Source: Rhizomicrobium palustre (GTDB taxonomy: Bacteria; Pseudomonadota; Alphaproteobacteria; Micropepsales; Micropepsaceae). Taken from it: DNA of 64,000 nucleotides. Location of the stretch: assembly GCF_011761565.1 (NCBI RefSeq), contig NZ_JAASRM010000001.1, forward strand, positions 2,232,139 to 2,296,138. Reading direction: 5' to 3'. The notes below the pieces were generated by a model that ran no database searches, had not been told where the DNA came from, and saw only the letters and a program-made list of their open reading frames with translations. The first letter of the stretch is position 1. The number at the start of each line of letters is the position of its first letter. Both the position numbers and the translations under genes were made by a program. Below are positions 63,602 through 64,000 of this stretch, piece after piece.

Positions 63602-64000
63602 ATGCCTAAAGTCCGCATTATGGGGCTCGATCCCGGCCTGCACCGTATGGGGTGGGGGGTGATCGATTGCGAGGGCACCCGCCTTAGCCACGTCGCCCAC
63701 GGCGTGATCATCACCCATGCTTCCGAAGGCATGGGTATTCGCTTGATGAAGCTGCATGAAGAGGTCGCCCGGATCATTGCAGGGCTGAACCCTGGCGCTA
63801 TCGCGGTGGAACAAGCCTTTGTTTTTAAAGACCCTTTGGCGGCCCTGAAACTCGGCCATGCTCGCGCGGTGGCGATCCTTGCGGCAGCTCAAGCCGGGCT
63901 CGAGATTGCCGAATATGCCCCCAACCACATCAAGAAGTCGGTGGTCGGTGTCGGCCATGCCGGCAAGGAACAGGTGCAGGCGATGGTGAAGCGGCTCTTG
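63602..64000 (+). CDS. ruvC: Crossover junction endodeoxyribonuclease RuvC (3' part missing)
   Basis: Holliday-junction resolvase, first 133 codons. RNase-H-fold start PKVRIMGLDPGLHRMGWGV with catalytic Asp near residue 9, VEQAFVFKDPLAALKLGHARA with the second acidic residue (Glu69 region), and YAPNHIKKSVVGVGHAGKEQV. The gene runs off the right edge in frame. ATG 63602 follows GGGTTTGAC with no strong ribosome binding site. Neighbour yebC is the usual companion; ruvA and ruvB are expected beyond the edge. Confidence 0.96.
   Translation, partial: MPKVRIMGLDPGLHRMGWGVIDCEGTRLSHVAHGVIITHASEGMGIRLMKLHEEVARIIAGLNPGAIAVEQAFVFKDPLAALKLGHARAVAILAAAQAGLEIAEYAPNHIKKSVVGVGHAGKEQVQAMVKRLL

Overview
The window reads as chromosome from a GC-rich alphaproteobacterium. 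The evidence is a PhaR-type polyhydroxyalkanoate regulator, an FtsY without the long acidic N-terminal domain, a candidate Irr-type iron control element, an alphaproteobacterial-looking 6S RNA, DUF4164 next to ZapA, and dispersed palindromic repeats common in that class. Genus cannot be fixed from sequence alone. No rRNA, tRNA, CRISPR array, integrase or insertion sequence was seen.

Layout. 1-5.3 kb: end of phaR, a small Pro-rich protein, a MarR regulator, and the minus-strand run dapF-mtaB-ftsY-yciB, in which every junction is a 4-nt ATGA overlap. 5.4-9.5 kb: secreted prolyl oligopeptidase, four small proteins (one a minimal flagellar-rod-like protein, one a 43-aa membrane peptide), and a higBA toxin-antitoxin pair with a palindromic operator. 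9.7-13.3 kb: ffh-rpsP-rimM-trmD-rplS. 13.4-19 kb: AAA ATPase, HU, and a very large beta-helix/membrane protein. 19-26 kb: mdh, DUF2141 protein, acetyltransferase, MFS exporter, two PAP2-like proteins with eroded active sites, an OmpA-like protein, suhB and efp. 26-34.3 kb: GT87 glycosyltransferase and the central carbon cluster tkt-gap-pgk, plus fba and thiE. 34.7-41 kb: DUF4164, zapA, a PAS chemoreceptor, 6S RNA, 5-formyl-THF cyclo-ligase, HAD and YmdB-like phosphoesterase. 41-51 kb: aldo/keto reductase, a B3 metallo-beta-lactamase, ahpD/ahpC, a hairpin-rich accessory patch with small unknown genes, ampR-bla (class A beta-lactamase), and feoAB. 51-64 kb: TolB-like propeller, NhaD, a 28-aa membrane peptide, YihY, a GPH sugar transporter with a GH94 phosphorylase, a second chemoreceptor with a Cache partner, OpgC, YebC and the start of ruvC.

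How it fits together. The most interesting signal is a recurrent CG-centred palindrome (core GACAGCGCTGTC) in front of mdh, fba, gap and the GPH/GH94 operon. At fba and GPH it sits 3-4 nt past the -10 box of a recognisable promoter, so a single LacI-family repressor may link disaccharide uptake and phosphorolysis to glycolysis and the TCA cycle. The second theme is beta-lactam resistance: a Tat-exported class A enzyme under AmpR and a secreted B3 enzyme lie within 6 kb. The third is iron and peroxide control: an Irr-like box before ahpC and a Fur-like box before feoAB. The regulatory assignments are inferences from motif shape and position.
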